Origin: Streptomyces clavifer
GTDB taxonomy: Bacteria; Actinomycetota; Actinomycetes; Streptomycetales; Streptomycetaceae
Length of the DNA: 64,000 bases
NCBI GenBank assembly: GCA_014651175.1
Contig: BMWJ01000013.1
Location: 1-64,000 of the forward strand
Reading direction: 5' to 3'
Below the pieces are notes generated by a model that did not search any database, had not been told where the DNA came from, and saw only the letters and a list, made by a program, of their open reading frames with translations. The translations under genes and the position numbers were made by a program. Below are positions 1-8,512 of this stretch, in pieces. Each line of letters starts with the position of its first letter. The stretch's first letter is position 1.

Positions 1-73
1 ACAGGAACCCTTCGCAGCCCCCATCCGCCGCCCCGAATTCATCGGAGCACGCGACTTCACCCCAGTGAAGTAG
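1..73 (+). CDS. C-terminal end of an unidentified protein (partial)
   Basis: The window opens inside a reading frame whose codons begin at base 2 and end at a TAG at 71-73, giving 23 residues that finish RPEFIGARDFTPVK. A hairpin begins immediately after the stop, as expected for a gene end. The fragment is too short to assign to a family. It lies on the same strand as the ATP-binding protein that follows about 130 bp later. Confidence 0.5.
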   Translation, partial: QEPFAAPIRRPEFIGARDFTPVK

Positions 74-96
74 GGGCGGCGCCCCAGGACCGCCCC
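73..96 (+). terminator. Hairpin after the partial gene
   Basis: GGGGCGG at 73-79 pairs perfectly with CCGCCCC at 90-96 across a 10-nt loop. It starts at the last base of the TAG stop codon. There is no T-tract, which is usual for Streptomyces terminators. Confidence 0.45.
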
Positions 97-204
97 AGGC
101 CGGAAGGATGAGCAGCAGGGAATGGTGGCTCGCGGTCTGAAACCTGCGTTTCGGGGCAGGAGCGATCCGAGAGAGCGACTGGGCTGGTGCTGAAGGCGGG
201 GGAC

Positions 205-711
205 ATGGGCGATACGGCTACGATCCAAGGGGCCTGGCAGGACCAGCAGGAGCCCGGTGAGGCCGTCGTCGCGGCCGGCGCCAGCACGGCCTATGACATG
301 GAGTCCGGGGAGATTTCCAGCGCGCGGGCTTTCACGCGGGACTTCTTGGCAGACGTGCAGGCCGCCCACGGCGTGAGCGTCTCTTCACGGGTCTCGGAGA
401 CCGCGCAGCTGGTCGTCAGCGAGTTGGCCACAAACGTGGTCAAGTACGCCCCGGGGCCGTGTCTGCTGGATCTCGAGGTGCGCGGCAACACATTGACGAT
501 CGCGATGTGGGACTCCGGTCCTGTGCTTCCCGCATCCGGGCATGCCGACCCCCAACGGGTGGGGCAGCACGGTCTGGAGATCGTTCTCGCCGTCTGTCAA
601 AGTTTCGAGATACGACGCCAGCCTGTGGGCAAGCGGATTCGCGTGCAGCTGTCGTTGCAGGAAGACCTCCACGACGCCCCGGCCGGCCGCTCCCCCTGGG
701 GCCTGCCGTAA
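205..711 (+). CDS. ATP-binding anti-sigma regulatory factor (HATPase_c, RsbW/SpoIIAB-like)
   Basis: A 168-residue single-domain GHKL ATPase. The N-box ELATNVVKYA lies at about residues 73-82, the G1 box DSGP at 103-106 and the G2 box GQHGLEIV at 120-127. Proteins of this type in Streptomyces act as serine kinases or binders of anti-anti-sigma factors in sigma-B-like partner switching. The N-terminal 30 residues are low-complexity and the last 12 are not conserved-looking. I chose ATG 205, preceded by GAAGG 9 nt upstream, over the in-frame GTG at 187. No STAS-domain partner or sigma gene lies beside it, so its target is elsewhere. The family call is firm; the specific partner is unknown. Confidence 0.88.
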   Translation: MGDTATIQGAWQDQQEPGEAVVAAGASTAYDMESGEISSARAFTRDFLADVQAAHGVSVSSRVSETAQLVVSELATNVVKYAPGPCLLDLEVRGNTLTIAMWDSGPVLPASGHADPQRVGQHGLEIVLAVCQSFEIRRQPVGKRIRVQLSLQEDLHDAPAGRSPWGLP

Positions 712-953
712 CCGACAGTGCGTGCTACGGCTCAGCACGAGCTTCCTGCTGTCGTCACTGAGGTTGTTCCGGTGTGGGCGATAGGCGTCCGGGGAACACC
801 CGCTACGAAGCGCGGCTCACCGGCCACCACCCATCCACAGGCCGGTGCAGCACGGTCTGGGCCGACCGATGCCGCATGCACCCGACTCGAGGCATCGCCA
901 CCAGTGCGCAGGCGGCCCACTGCGCCCGCATCAGGCCGTCCCCGACGGCGCGG

Positions 954-1019
954 CGACGGGCACAGATCTTGCTTGGGGCCCGGCAGCGACCGGGCCCCGG
1001 GCAAGATCTGTGCCCGTCG
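954..1019. terminator. Very long hairpin between convergent genes
   Basis: Arms 954-972 and 1001-1019 are a perfect 19-bp inverted repeat. The stem continues inward as two possible G-U pairs and 9 more base pairs (975-983 with 990-998), leaving a 6-nt loop at 984-989. It sits 14 bp beyond the stop of the minus-strand gene ending at 1033 and 243 bp after the plus-strand gene ending at 711, so it can terminate both. The 712-953 stretch holds nothing else I can recognise. Confidence 0.75.
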
Positions 1020-1032
1020 GGATGCGTCGGGT

Positions 1033-1959
1033 TCAGGACGCGCACACCGCCACGGTCCGAACGGATCCGCCGAGGTTTTCGTCGTCGGTGCCCAGGATGG
1101 CTTCGGCTGATCCGGGCAGGCACTCCACTGCCTCGATCTTGTGCTGCGAGAAGGTGGCCGACACCGAGGGGGAAGGCGAGAGCGTGACCCGTACGGCGCC
1201 TGCCGACGTCACGGTCACCCGGCCCACGTCGCTCACCGCGGAGTCGAAGGGCCCGTCGTCGCCGGCGTCCGACGCCGAACTGGCGATGATGCGCCCCGAG
1301 CCGGTCACCGAGAGGTCGGAGATGTGCCGCGTCGCGTCAGCGGTCGGCTGGAGCGCCCGATAGGGGCGGCGGGTCACGCTGCCGAACTGTGGCTGGCCCC
1401 AGGGGGCGAACTGCAACGGTGCCGCGTACAGCGTGGCGGGACGGCCGGTGCCCGCACCCCGGTCGGCCCACAGCGCGGCCAGCCTCCCGTTCTGACTCAC
1501 GAGCGCGAGGCTCTCGAAGTCGTCGCCCTCACCGATCGCGGGCAGCGGCGCGTAGTAGACGACGGTGGCCGTGGTGCCGGTGACCTTCAGGCGGTAGACG
1601 ATGCCGGAGCCGGCCAGGGCCAGGTACTCACCCGGCATCCCGGGGATCGCCTCGATGGCCTCCAGGTCCACGGGCTCCGCACCCTCCCACACGAGCGTGG
1701 AGACATCGTGGGAACCGTCCCGGTGCGTGATCCTCGACAGGCGTTTGAGGCCGGTCCGCTTGTTGTCGTGCACGGCCAGGACATCCACCCCGGTCCCGTC
1801 CGCGGTACGGCCCTCGAGCGCGATGCCGCTCACACCGCTCCGGACATCAGCGCCCACCTGCTGCCAGACGTCGGCCGCACCGACCGGAGCGGCGCCGAAC
1901 ACCAGCAGCGCCGTCGCTGCGGTGAGCCCGGCCATACACTGCACCATCGGAGCTCTCAC
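1033..1959 (-). CDS. Secreted beta-propeller-like protein of unknown function
   Basis: A 308-residue protein with a classic Sec signal peptide: a short basic start, a hydrophobic stretch at about residues 10-28 and a likely cleavage after VGAA near residue 29. The mature part is rich in short strand-turn-strand repeats (for example VDVLAVHDN, GEYLALAGSG, GRLAALWADRG, GRIIASSASD). This resembles the phytase-like or YncE-like propellers found as secreted Streptomyces proteins. The end carries a Cys (TVAVCAS) that could pair with the Cys in EAVECLPG. No catalytic motif is visible, so I infer an exported binding or structural role only. The long hairpin at 954-1019 terminates it. Confidence 0.7.
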   Translation of the reverse strand: MRAPMVQCMAGLTAATALLVFGAAPVGAADVWQQVGADVRSGVSGIALEGRTADGTGVDVLAVHDNKRTGLKRLSRITHRDGSHDVSTLVWEGAEPVDLEAIEAIPGMPGEYLALAGSGIVYRLKVTGTTATVVYYAPLPAIGEGDDFESLALVSQNGRLAALWADRGAGTGRPATLYAAPLQFAPWGQPQFGSVTRRPYRALQPTADATRHISDLSVTGSGRIIASSASDAGDDGPFDSAVSDVGRVTVTSAGAVRVTLSPSPSVSATFSQHKIEAVECLPGSAEAILGTDDENLGGSVRTVAVCAS

Positions 1960-2317
1960 GGGATCACTCGCCTTCCTGTCGGACAGACACCCGATCTCGC
2001 GCCGGGCAACAAGGCAGTAAGTAGCACGGCCAGTGGCACGTCCCGCGGAAAGCAGTCACCCGGCACGCGGTGCTCACACCAATGGCAGGGTCTGTGCTGT
2101 GCCCCCGAAGCCGGTCGAGGACGCGACCGCGAGCCGACCGCGAACTCCGTTGGGGTCAAGCGGTGCGGTGTGCTCCCCGCCAGACGACGAGTCCAGCGCC
2201 CGCCGTCCGATCTGCCACACCTGGCTCTGTTCAGCAGAACGGGAACGAAGCCACTCCGCGTGCGCACACCTCCGGCACCACCGAACTGGTCGGCGCGGAG
2301 AACTCAGCCGCTTTCAG
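1960..2317. other. Intergenic region, promoter side of the secreted protein
   Basis: About 360 bp lie between the start of the minus-strand secreted-protein gene and the hairpin of the macro-domain gene. It must hold the promoter of the former. No open frame with coding character and no recognisable operator was found. Confidence 0.5.
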
Positions 2318-2339
2318 GCGACCCCGGCGCCGGGGTCGC
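2318..2339 (-). terminator. 22-bp perfect palindrome downstream of the macro-domain gene
   Basis: Bases 2318-2339 read the same on both strands (centre GGCGCC). They lie 54 bp past the stop of the minus-strand macro-domain gene. In RNA it would fold with the central bases as loop, giving an 8-9 bp GC stem. Confidence 0.5.
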
Positions 2340-2392
2340 GGGGCGGGACCGGGCGCCGGAGGAGGCCGCTGCCACGGTGTTCCCTTCCCTGC

Positions 2393-2917
2393 CTATGCCG
2401 TTAGCGCGTCGTCGAAGCAGGCGTACGCCTCCTCGTCGAAGACAACGAACCGGACCTCGGTAATCGGAGGGAGCGCGGCCTCGCGCACCGTACACACGGC
2501 GATCCGTGCCCCGTCGCCGAGCGGCCAGCCGTAGATGCCCGTCGAGATCGCGGGAAAGACGACCGTCCGGGCTCCCAGCTCGGACGACACCCGCAGGGAC
2601 TCCCGGTAGCAGGAGGCCAGCAACGCGGACCGGTCCTCCGTGCCCGACCAGACCGGGCCCACGGTGTGGACGACGTGCTCCGCATGCAGCCGACCGGCCG
2701 TCGTCGCCACCGCCTGCCCGGTGCGCAGCCCCTTGCCGTAGTGGGAAGCCCGCAGGTCTCGACAGGCGGCGAGAATCTCAGGTCCGCCGCGCCGGTGGAT
2801 CGCACCGTCCACCCCACCGCCGCCCAGGAGCGAGGAGTTGGCGGCGTTGACCAGCACGTCGGCGTGCTGGTCGGTGATGTCCCCGCGTACAACAATGATC
2901 GTCGGCCGTGTCGTCAT
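2393..2917 (-). CDS. O-acetyl-ADP-ribose deacetylase (macro domain, YmdB/MacroD type)
   Basis: A 174-residue stand-alone macro domain. It binds ADP-ribose and in this family hydrolyses O-acetyl-ADP-ribose or mono-ADP-ribosyl esters. Visible family motifs are GDIT at 12-15, VLVNAANSSLLGGGGVDGAI at 21-40 with the catalytic Asn/Asp pair and glycine-rich ribose loop, HTVGPVW near 84-90 and the diphosphate loop STGIYGWP at 125-132. Length equals the normal family length and nothing is missing. It is a single-gene unit on the minus strand with its own hairpin. Likely cytoplasmic. Confidence 0.93.
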   Translation of the reverse strand: MTTRPTIIVVRGDITDQHADVLVNAANSSLLGGGGVDGAIHRRGGPEILAACRDLRASHYGKGLRTGQAVATTAGRLHAEHVVHTVGPVWSGTEDRSALLASCYRESLRVSSELGARTVVFPAISTGIYGWPLGDGARIAVCTVREAALPPITEVRFVVFDEEAYACFDDALTA

Positions 2918-3129
2918 GTGGCCATCCTGCCGTCAGGACAGGAGAAACACCCAGAATTCCCCACCCGTCTCCTCATACGGACCGGGAACACCGCCCTGCG
3001 GCTCACGGTGATGGGCACGTGGCGGGCCCCAGACGGGAAAGACCTCACCCCATTCGCCCGTACGACCGTCCACAAAGGCGCTCTTGGCAGGGCACGTGCC
3101 GGTACGCGCAGGTGCCTGGGGCCCTCTTG

Positions 3130-3456
3130 TCATACCGTCCGGGGCGGTTCCGCGCCGGGCAGGCCGAGTAGACCCCGTGCCACGGCCTCCACGGGCTGGC
3201 CGCGTTCCCTGGCCAGAGCGATCACTGCTCGGCAGGCGAGCTCGTTGATCCCGAAGGCCAGGGCATCGGGCGCGACCCATCCCGCCGCCTCGTCGAGGCG
3301 GTCCGCGTCGTCCTCGGCGCTCGCAGTCACATAGGTCGCGGCGGCTTCGAAGACGTTGTGCCGCGGCCGGGCCGGGTCCCGCGGCGGAACGGGAACGGGT
3401 GGATGGGCGGTGAAGACCTTACGGAGAGGGGCGAGCGCACGACCAACGGCTGTCAT
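3130..3456 (-). CDS. Hypothetical protein, small helical
   Basis: A 108-residue product starting at ATG 3456, which has GGGAAGG about 10 nt upstream; an upstream in-frame start at 3507 has no such site. The C-terminal 60 residues (from about HNVFEAAATYV) are strongly helical and acidic, with the stretch DALAFGINELACRAVIALARERGQ. I do not recognise the family. Codon positions carry the expected GC3 bias. It stands alone between the macro-domain gene and the anti-sigma gene, all on the minus strand. Confidence 0.6.
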   Translation of the reverse strand: MTAVGRALAPLRKVFTAHPPVPVPPRDPARPRHNVFEAAATYVTASAEDDADRLDEAAGWVAPDALAFGINELACRAVIALARERGQPVEAVARGLLGLPGAEPPRTV

Positions 3457-3902
3457 CTGAGGCCGCCTTCCCTGAGACGATGCGGCGATGTGGTCGGCGT
3501 GGTACACCGATCACCTACCAAGTCTGCCACCGAGCAACAGAGTTCGAACAGGATCAGTCCGGCGAGTACAAACAGTGTGCAGCGGGTGGTCGGGGAACGA
3601 TGAGCGCTCCGGTTCGTCACAGCCGTGCTCCTACCGCCCATGACCTGACGGCCCGTGAACGCCGCCCGTCTGAGGTCGCTGTGCACGGCACCGGCCCCAG
3701 CCCCGCGCGATCTCCACCCATTCCGCCTCGTCGCCTTCCCTCGCACTCTCGAGTACGGCCCGGGGTCTGGTCCAGGCACTCCCGTTCCACCTGCTCCTGC
3801 CCCGCGGCCGAAGAGCCGGCCGAAGCCGCCACCGATCCTGTGCCACGGGTCCGCCCCCGCGGCCTGGACCGGGGTGGCTGTCGCCGACACGGGAGGCCGC
3901 GT
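3457..3902. other. Intergenic, nothing recognised
   Basis: About 445 bp between two minus-strand genes. Open frames run through it on both strands, as everywhere at this GC content, but none has a convincing start site or recognisable protein features. Confidence 0.4.
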
Positions 3903-4495
3903 CAGCCCCTGAGTTCGAACGCCCGGTGGAAGAGGCTGCTGAGGGAGGGGTCGGTCCAGAACGCGTTGTCACAAAATCCGATGGAGCCGTTGTAAGCGAC
4001 GATGAATCCGTGGTCACCGACATGGAAGGTGATGCCGTCCTCCCAGTGTCCGATATTGGTGACCCGGACAGTGGGAGCGTCTTTGTCGCTGTACCAGTGG
4101 TCGACCCTGAAGGTGACCTGATCGCCACGGACGGACACCACCGTGCCCTCGAAGGCTGTCGTGTGTTCTGTCGTCCGTTCGCGCAGACTGCTGACGGTGG
4201 GTCCTGCGCACCTGGCTTGGCCGCTCTCACCTGCGGCCTCGAGGACAAGCGCGGACGGGGTGGCATCGTGGGAGCCCATCGCGCCCCAGGCGATGCCACC
4301 CGCCACGATGAGTGCCGCTGCTGCTACGAGTGCCAGACGGCGGCGGGGCCGGTGGGAGGGTGACGGCAGGGTCCGCGCATCGCTGTCGACGGTCATGGTG
4401 GCCTCCATCAGCCGGTGGGGATCGAGTGGAGGAGCCACCGAGGCCGACGCGGGGTCGGCTTCCTTCAGCCGGGCGAGCAGTTCCTCATCGTTCAC
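3902..4495 (-). CDS. Membrane-anchored anti-sigma-factor-like protein
   Basis: A 197-residue protein with a cytoplasmic N-terminal segment (ELLARLKEADPASASVAPPLDP), one membrane helix at about residues 54-75 (RLALVAAAALIVAGGIAWGAM) and an extracytoplasmic C-terminal domain of about 120 residues containing two Cys (QARC, IGFC). This layout, together with its position, marks it as the partner of the ECF sigma factor upstream. It starts with GTG at 4495, overlapping the sigma stop codon by 4 nt (GTGA), so the two are translationally coupled. It lacks a classical zinc-binding HxxxCxxC motif, so sensing is probably by the outer domain. The sigma partner is frameshifted, leaving this as a possible orphan. 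Confidence 0.72.
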   Translation of the reverse strand: MNDEELLARLKEADPASASVAPPLDPHRLMEATMTVDSDARTLPSPSHRPRRRLALVAAAALIVAGGIAWGAMGSHDATPSALVLEAAGESGQARCAGPTVSSLRERTTEHTTAFEGTVVSVRGDQVTFRVDHWYSDKDAPTVRVTNIGHWEDGITFHVGDHGFIVAYNGSIGFCDNAFWTDPSLSSLFHRAFELRG

Positions 4496-5126
4496 CGGTC
4501 GCTCCTTCCTTGTCCTTCTCCAGACTTATGTGCGGCCAGGACGCCGTTCTTTCGCTCCAGCATCGCGGCAAGTCTTTTCTTCGCCCGATGCATTCGGATG
4601 CTGACGGCGTTCGGAGTCATTCCGATCGCCTCGGCTATCTCGCGCGGCGCCAGCCCCTCCCATGCCCAGAGCAGCAGCACCTCGCCCGGTCGACCGGGCT
4701 CAACCTCGCCAGTGCGGAGTCCAGCTCACCCTCACCGATGTCCTGAGCCCCCGGCCACGACGCAGGAGCCCGTGCTGCACGGGTCAGCCGCTCCACCAGC
4801 CGCAGCCGACGCGCTTCGGCCCGGCGCGCGTTGGCCAGACAGCCACGAGCAACCCCGTAACACCACGGCAGCACCCCGGCGGGCTCGGGCCGATGCCCCG
4901 CCCCGAACCCCGGCACATCCTCCAGTCTGCGCCACAACACAAGCATCGTCTCCGCGAGCACGTCGTCGACCGCGCCAGGCTCCGCTCGCCGCCGCAGATA
5001 CCGGTGCAGCGGCTCTGCGACAACGCCCACCAGCGCCTCGAATCGGGCTTCCCGATCCCGGGAACGCCCACGCTCCTGCATGAACTCCATACCTCTGCCT
5101 GTCCGGCACCACTCGCTTTCTTTCAC
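4492..5126 (-). pseudogene. ECF-type RNA polymerase sigma factor, frameshifted before region 4
   Basis: Region 2 is clear in the upstream frame (FEALVGVVAEPLHRYLRRR, then DDVLAETMLVLWRRL, the usual region 2.2-2.3 pattern). Region 4 is clear in another frame (VLLLWAWEGLAPREIAEAIG followed by TPNAVSIRMHRAKKRL). The two halves abut: after LSPVDR the frame changes at about 4683-4688. Adding one base there would read LSPVDRAEVLLLWAWEG and restore a protein of about 210 residues. It is followed by a coupled anti-sigma gene. Either the gene is dead or the base is an assembly error. The true start is uncertain; GTG 5126, ATG 5090 and ATG 5081 are in frame. Confidence 0.82.
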
Positions 5127-5249
5127 CGGTGATGAAACACCGCCGCCTGGCGGCGGATGTCAGCGGCCTGCGGGTCAGCCGCGGCTGTCGACGGCCTGGA
5201 CATCGCGGACGTCACCGGCAAGCAGGCGCCGTGGGTGTGTTGGCCGGCT

Positions 5250-5708
5250 TCAGCAGGCGTCGTACTTCCAGGCATCGTCCTCCCATGTCCAGGGCTGTTC
5301 CTTCTTGTCGAACTTCGGCAGGCCGGTCACCTTGTACGAGACGCTGGCAGTGTCCCCCAAGAGGTTCGCGCCGATGTCCGCCGCCTCATGGTCCGGGCCG
5401 TAGTCCTTCGCAGCCTGGGTGACCACGGCACCGTGTGCCTCTGGCGTGATCTGGGCCCGGCAGCGCTGGGACAGGGCGCGGTAGGCGGTGTCGGTGTCGC
5501 CCTCGAAGTACGCCTTCGTGTAGTAGCCCACGGCGTTACTCAGTTCGGCGGCATCGTCGCGGGGCGGGTCGGCGCTCTCCTTGGCGGAAGGGACGGCGGC
5601 GGACGAGGACGGTTTACTCTCGGCCGCGTCGTCGTCCGAGGCGCAGGCGGTCAGTGCGGCAAGCAGCAGGGCAGCGGTGGTGAGCGAGGTGGTGGCGCGG
5701 GTGTACAA
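5250..5708 (-). CDS. Lipoprotein, NTF2-like or DUF-type, unknown function
   Basis: A 152-residue exported lipoprotein. The signal peptide is followed by a lipobox (LLAALTAC, Cys at residue 22), then an acidic, Ser/Pro-rich linker to about residue 50. The folded domain (ELSNAVGYYTKAYFEGDTDT through PWTWEDDAWKYDAC) looks like an NTF2/SnoaL-type cone fold commonly found in Streptomyces lipoproteins. Two Cys (QRCRA and the terminal DAC) could form a disulphide. It is a single gene on the minus strand. No substrate can be inferred. Confidence 0.75.
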   Translation of the reverse strand: MYTRATTSLTTAALLLAALTACASDDDAAESKPSSSAAVPSAKESADPPRDDAAELSNAVGYYTKAYFEGDTDTAYRALSQRCRAQITPEAHGAVVTQAAKDYGPDHEAADIGANLLGDTASVSYKVTGLPKFDKKEQPWTWEDDAWKYDAC

Positions 5709-6146
5709 GGGGCCCCCAGGATGGTGCGGTCAGTGGAGGAATGCTGGCACAGAAGGCCGCGAACATTCCCATAGGTACGGGATTGAAGCAGGGCCTGCCC
5801 TGGTGGGCATAGCCGGCCCGACCGTGGTCAGGGACGGCGGGGGGGGCGGCGCTGTCCGGTGTCGGCAGAGCGTGCGTTGGCCGTCGAGTTCGCGCTGGTC
5901 GAACCGCGGTGGGCCAGTGGGCTACCAACGCGGCCTGGCCACGCGGCCGGCCCGGTGCGCACGGCGGCAGCACGAGTGCGCGGGAGCGGACCGTCACCGG
6001 CGCCCGTAACCCGTAACCCGTACTCAGCGAAGGACGGAAACAACCCCGAAGCCCACGCCGGTGTCTCGCGTCGGCCCGACGCGGCCTCCCCCGCCCCGTG
6101 CAGCTGCCCAGGACTGCCCGTGACGTCGGTGTGGCAGGGTGCCAGA
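5709..6146. other. Intergenic between divergent genes
   Basis: Upstream region of the minus-strand lipoprotein. It contains a short direct repeat (GTAACCC twice, near 6005-6020). No gene is supported. Confidence 0.4.
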
Positions 6147-6184
6147 GTCCGGGGCGGGTAGCTGGCCAGCTACCCGCCCCGGAC
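6147..6184. repeat. 38-bp perfect palindrome with no loop
   Basis: Bases 6147-6165 are the exact reverse complement of 6166-6184. It lies between two divergently transcribed genes (starts at 5708 and 6357), where a terminator is not expected. It may be a terminator left over from a lost gene, a cruciform-forming operator, or an insertion scar. Confidence 0.7.
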
Positions 6185-6356
6185 ACGCCCGGGACCGACC
6201 CGACACCACCAGGACGCAGGCGGTGACGGCGTCGATGCCGTCAGCCAGGCGGATGTGGGCGCACAGGAATTCGGAACACCCGTACCGCCAACTGACGGTC
6301 TGTGTGAAAGTGGCAGCATGGTTACAGGACGGGAGTCGCGGTGGGAGAAAGACGCG

Positions 6357-6572
6357 ATGACGGTGGAGATCATGTTCGCCCTCGTGACCGCTGCCGTTCT
6401 GGCCGCGGCCGTGTTCGGCTTGCTCTTGGTCCCGGCCTTGGTCGTCGGTCTCTCCGAACCCGCAGGGAGAACACTGACCGCCGTAGGGACCGTGCTAGCC
6501 ATCGTCGCTGCCGTCTGGCGGGTGGTGCGGGTGCTGCTCCGCTTCGACGCGCGTCGACACCGGAGGCTTTGA
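6357..6572 (+). CDS. Small membrane protein, two helices
   Basis: A 71-residue protein beginning MTVEIMFALVTAAV, with two hydrophobic helices at about residues 5-30 and 38-57 and a very basic tail (RFDARRHRRL). ATG 6357 has GGGAG 11 nt upstream; another ATG at 6318 lacks a site. The topology is a short membrane hairpin with both ends probably cytoplasmic. I do not recognise the family. It stands alone. Confidence 0.6.
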   Translation: MTVEIMFALVTAAVLAAAVFGLLLVPALVVGLSEPAGRTLTAVGTVLAIVAAVWRVVRVLLRFDARRHRRL

Positions 6573-6704
6573 CCCCCGGCGCAACAGCCAGGCCGCGGCC
6601 GGCCGGAACACCCGACGCGGCCCCCAGGAAACCGCCGTGCAACCGGACAGCAGACACGACGACGACCACAGGACGCACGTCGATGCGAGGACCCCACGTG
6701 CGCG

Positions 6705-6990
6705 GGGAGCAGAGCTGTGGGCCCTGCTCGCGGTTCACCAGGCCGTCCGCCGCTCCGCGGATTCCGCCGCTGCCAGTGGGCCGGTCTTGTGTATGCCGAT
6801 CATCTCTCCTAGCTGCGCGGTGTCCGCATCGCCCGGCGTAGCGTGCCGTCCCAGCAGGACACCTCCAGGCGCTCGCTGTCCCACGCTTGGAAGAAGGTCG
6901 GCCAGGAAGCGCGGTCCCGTCTGCTGCCGTCCCGGTCCGGCCAAAACTGGCCCCGCGCGGTCAAGAAAGCGATGCGGTGGCCGATTTGAG
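6705..6990 (+). pseudogene. Remnant of an IS4-type transposase C-terminus
   Basis: Translated in pieces, this stretch gives GAELWALLAVHQAVRR (6705 onward) and then, in another frame with stops between, RSVPSQQDTSRRSLSHAWKK followed by EARSRLLPSRSGQNWPRAVK. That order (an E-x-x-A/G-L-L helix, a region ending in a basic LLPSRR..NWPR segment) matches the C-terminal part of IS4-superfamily DDE transposases of actinomycetes. Frameshifts and stops make it non-functional. No terminal inverted repeats were found. Assignment rests on motif recognition only. Confidence 0.5.
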
Positions 6991-7103
6991 ACTCGGAGCG
7001 GCCGTAGCAAGGTCAAGCCGGAGCGATGGGCGCACGATGAGACCACCAAACACAGAGCGAGCACCGGGGCGCCGGGAGACCCCGGACTTCGCGCTCAATC
7101 GCC

Positions 7104-7640
7104 TTACAGCTGATCGCCCGCACCGGGTGATTCCGGAGGATGCGTCCCGCCACCGTCCTTGAGATCTCTCTCGCAGGTCGGTCCGTTGTAGGACTGGTCA
7201 TTGGGGATCAAGAGCACTTCGGCAACTTGCTCAGGGTGTTCGAGGGTGAGCCAGTCGTCGCCCGTGAGGGCATCGTCCTGCCCGAGCCGCGCCTGGGACG
7301 GATAGACCGTCAGACACCCCAACGCCACACGCTCCTTATCGACCGCGCAGGCATCGACTGCAGGGCCGGATGTCTCGTCCGCGCCATCGAAGCGGTAGTG
7401 GAAGTTGACCCGGTCACCTTCGAAGGGCACTTGCGGGTGGGTCTTCAGGCGCCAGCCAACGACCTCGGCGGTGACCCCGAGAGGCTGACCAGACGTGTCC
7501 TCGACCTGCACCCTGACACCGGCCTCACCGCGCTCCGCCCTCGTGTCGGTGCAGTGCCAGAGGGCAGAGCAGCCGGACAGGGCGAGAACCATCGGAGCCA
7601 ACGAGACACCGGCGAGTACCCGTGCGGGAAACACTGACAT
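7104..7640 (-). CDS. Lipoprotein of unknown function
   Basis: A 178-residue lipoprotein with a signal peptide and lipobox VLALSGC (Cys at residue 24). The mature domain has six further Cys-containing or strand-rich segments (ALWHCTDTRAER, VDACAVDKE, ALGCLTVY, GPTCERDLKDGG). It reads like an Ig-like all-beta domain stabilised by disulphides. The end is Gly/Pro-rich. It is transcribed alone on the minus strand. No family is recognised, though similar small lipoproteins are common in Streptomyces. Confidence 0.7.
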   Translation of the reverse strand: MSVFPARVLAGVSLAPMVLALSGCSALWHCTDTRAERGEAGVRVQVEDTSGQPLGVTAEVVGWRLKTHPQVPFEGDRVNFHYRFDGADETSGPAVDACAVDKERVALGCLTVYPSQARLGQDDALTGDDWLTLEHPEQVAEVLLIPNDQSYNGPTCERDLKDGGGTHPPESPGAGDQL

Positions 7641-7848
7641 GACCTCCGGTCAGAGTGAGGCGGAGCAGTCTATCCCGCGGCCCGGTAGCTGCGGGTGATG
7701 GCGACGAGTGCCTGCGGCGGCGGAGCCGAAGCGCAGAGATGGCCTGCGAACTGGGCGGGTGCATCAAGCAACTGCGTCACAGCTTGAGCCCGCGAACCCC
7801 GGAGCCCCCGCGGGCGCGGGGAGCAGGCCAGGCAGATATGAGTGATGC

Positions 7849-8316
7849 CTAGTGTTGGATCAGGCCGTCGACCGGGACAGGATCGACGTGCCCGGTTGCC
7901 GGAAGGGCTTGGGCCAGGGAGAGCCCAATGTCGACCAGCGATGATCGGCGCAGGCCAGCGACGTCGGAGATCGTGGTCCAGACTGACTCGACGATATCGC
8001 CGTTCGGCTCAGGCCGGAGCCGGCCGCCAGTGATTCGGACCCGGTAGAAGACGCCGACATTCTGGTGTTCGACTCCCGCCCGAGCCTCGGCCGCAGGGAT
8101 CACTCGTGAGTCCACTCCGATCAGGCGATCCACCACCGCGGTACAGCCTGTCTCCTCGGCGACCTCTCGGATCACCGCATCGAACGGATCCTCCCCGCGC
8201 TCGACCCGGCCGCCCGGAAGAGTCCAACTACTCTCGCCTGCCGGTGACACGTAGCGGGCGAGCAGCACCCGCCCGTTTTCGATGCACACGGCATACGCAG
8301 CCAACCGAAAACTCAT
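7849..8316 (-). CDS. NUDIX hydrolase
   Basis: A 155-residue Nudix fold protein that hydrolyses a nucleoside diphosphate linked to another group. The Nudix box is complete at about residues 36-58: GRVERGEDPFDAVIREVAEE followed by TGC, with all conserved G, E, R, E, E positions. Start ATG 8316 is preceded by GGAGG about 9 nt upstream; the open frame runs further but without a site. The N-terminal strand MSFRLAAYAVCIENGRVLLARY is typical of MutT-like enzymes. The substrate cannot be told from the sequence. It is a single gene. Confidence 0.92.
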   Translation of the reverse strand: MSFRLAAYAVCIENGRVLLARYVSPAGESSWTLPGGRVERGEDPFDAVIREVAEETGCTAVVDRLIGVDSRVIPAAEARAGVEHQNVGVFYRVRITGGRLRPEPNGDIVESVWTTISDVAGLRRSSLVDIGLSLAQALPATGHVDPVPVDGLIQH

Positions 8317-8512
8317 TCCCCCGCACCTCCCGACCGTGACCCTATCCAACGTCCGAGATCCGCGCATCGCTCCGCGAGTGGAGCCGGAACAACTTCCGAT
8401 TTCCCTCGACCGGGGCTCGAGTCGTACCGGGGCCGAAGGGACGGGACCCTCATCGCGAGACCACGAGAACCGTAACGGGGCCCCGGCGGCCGAGCCGCAC
8501 GACCACGCCGTC

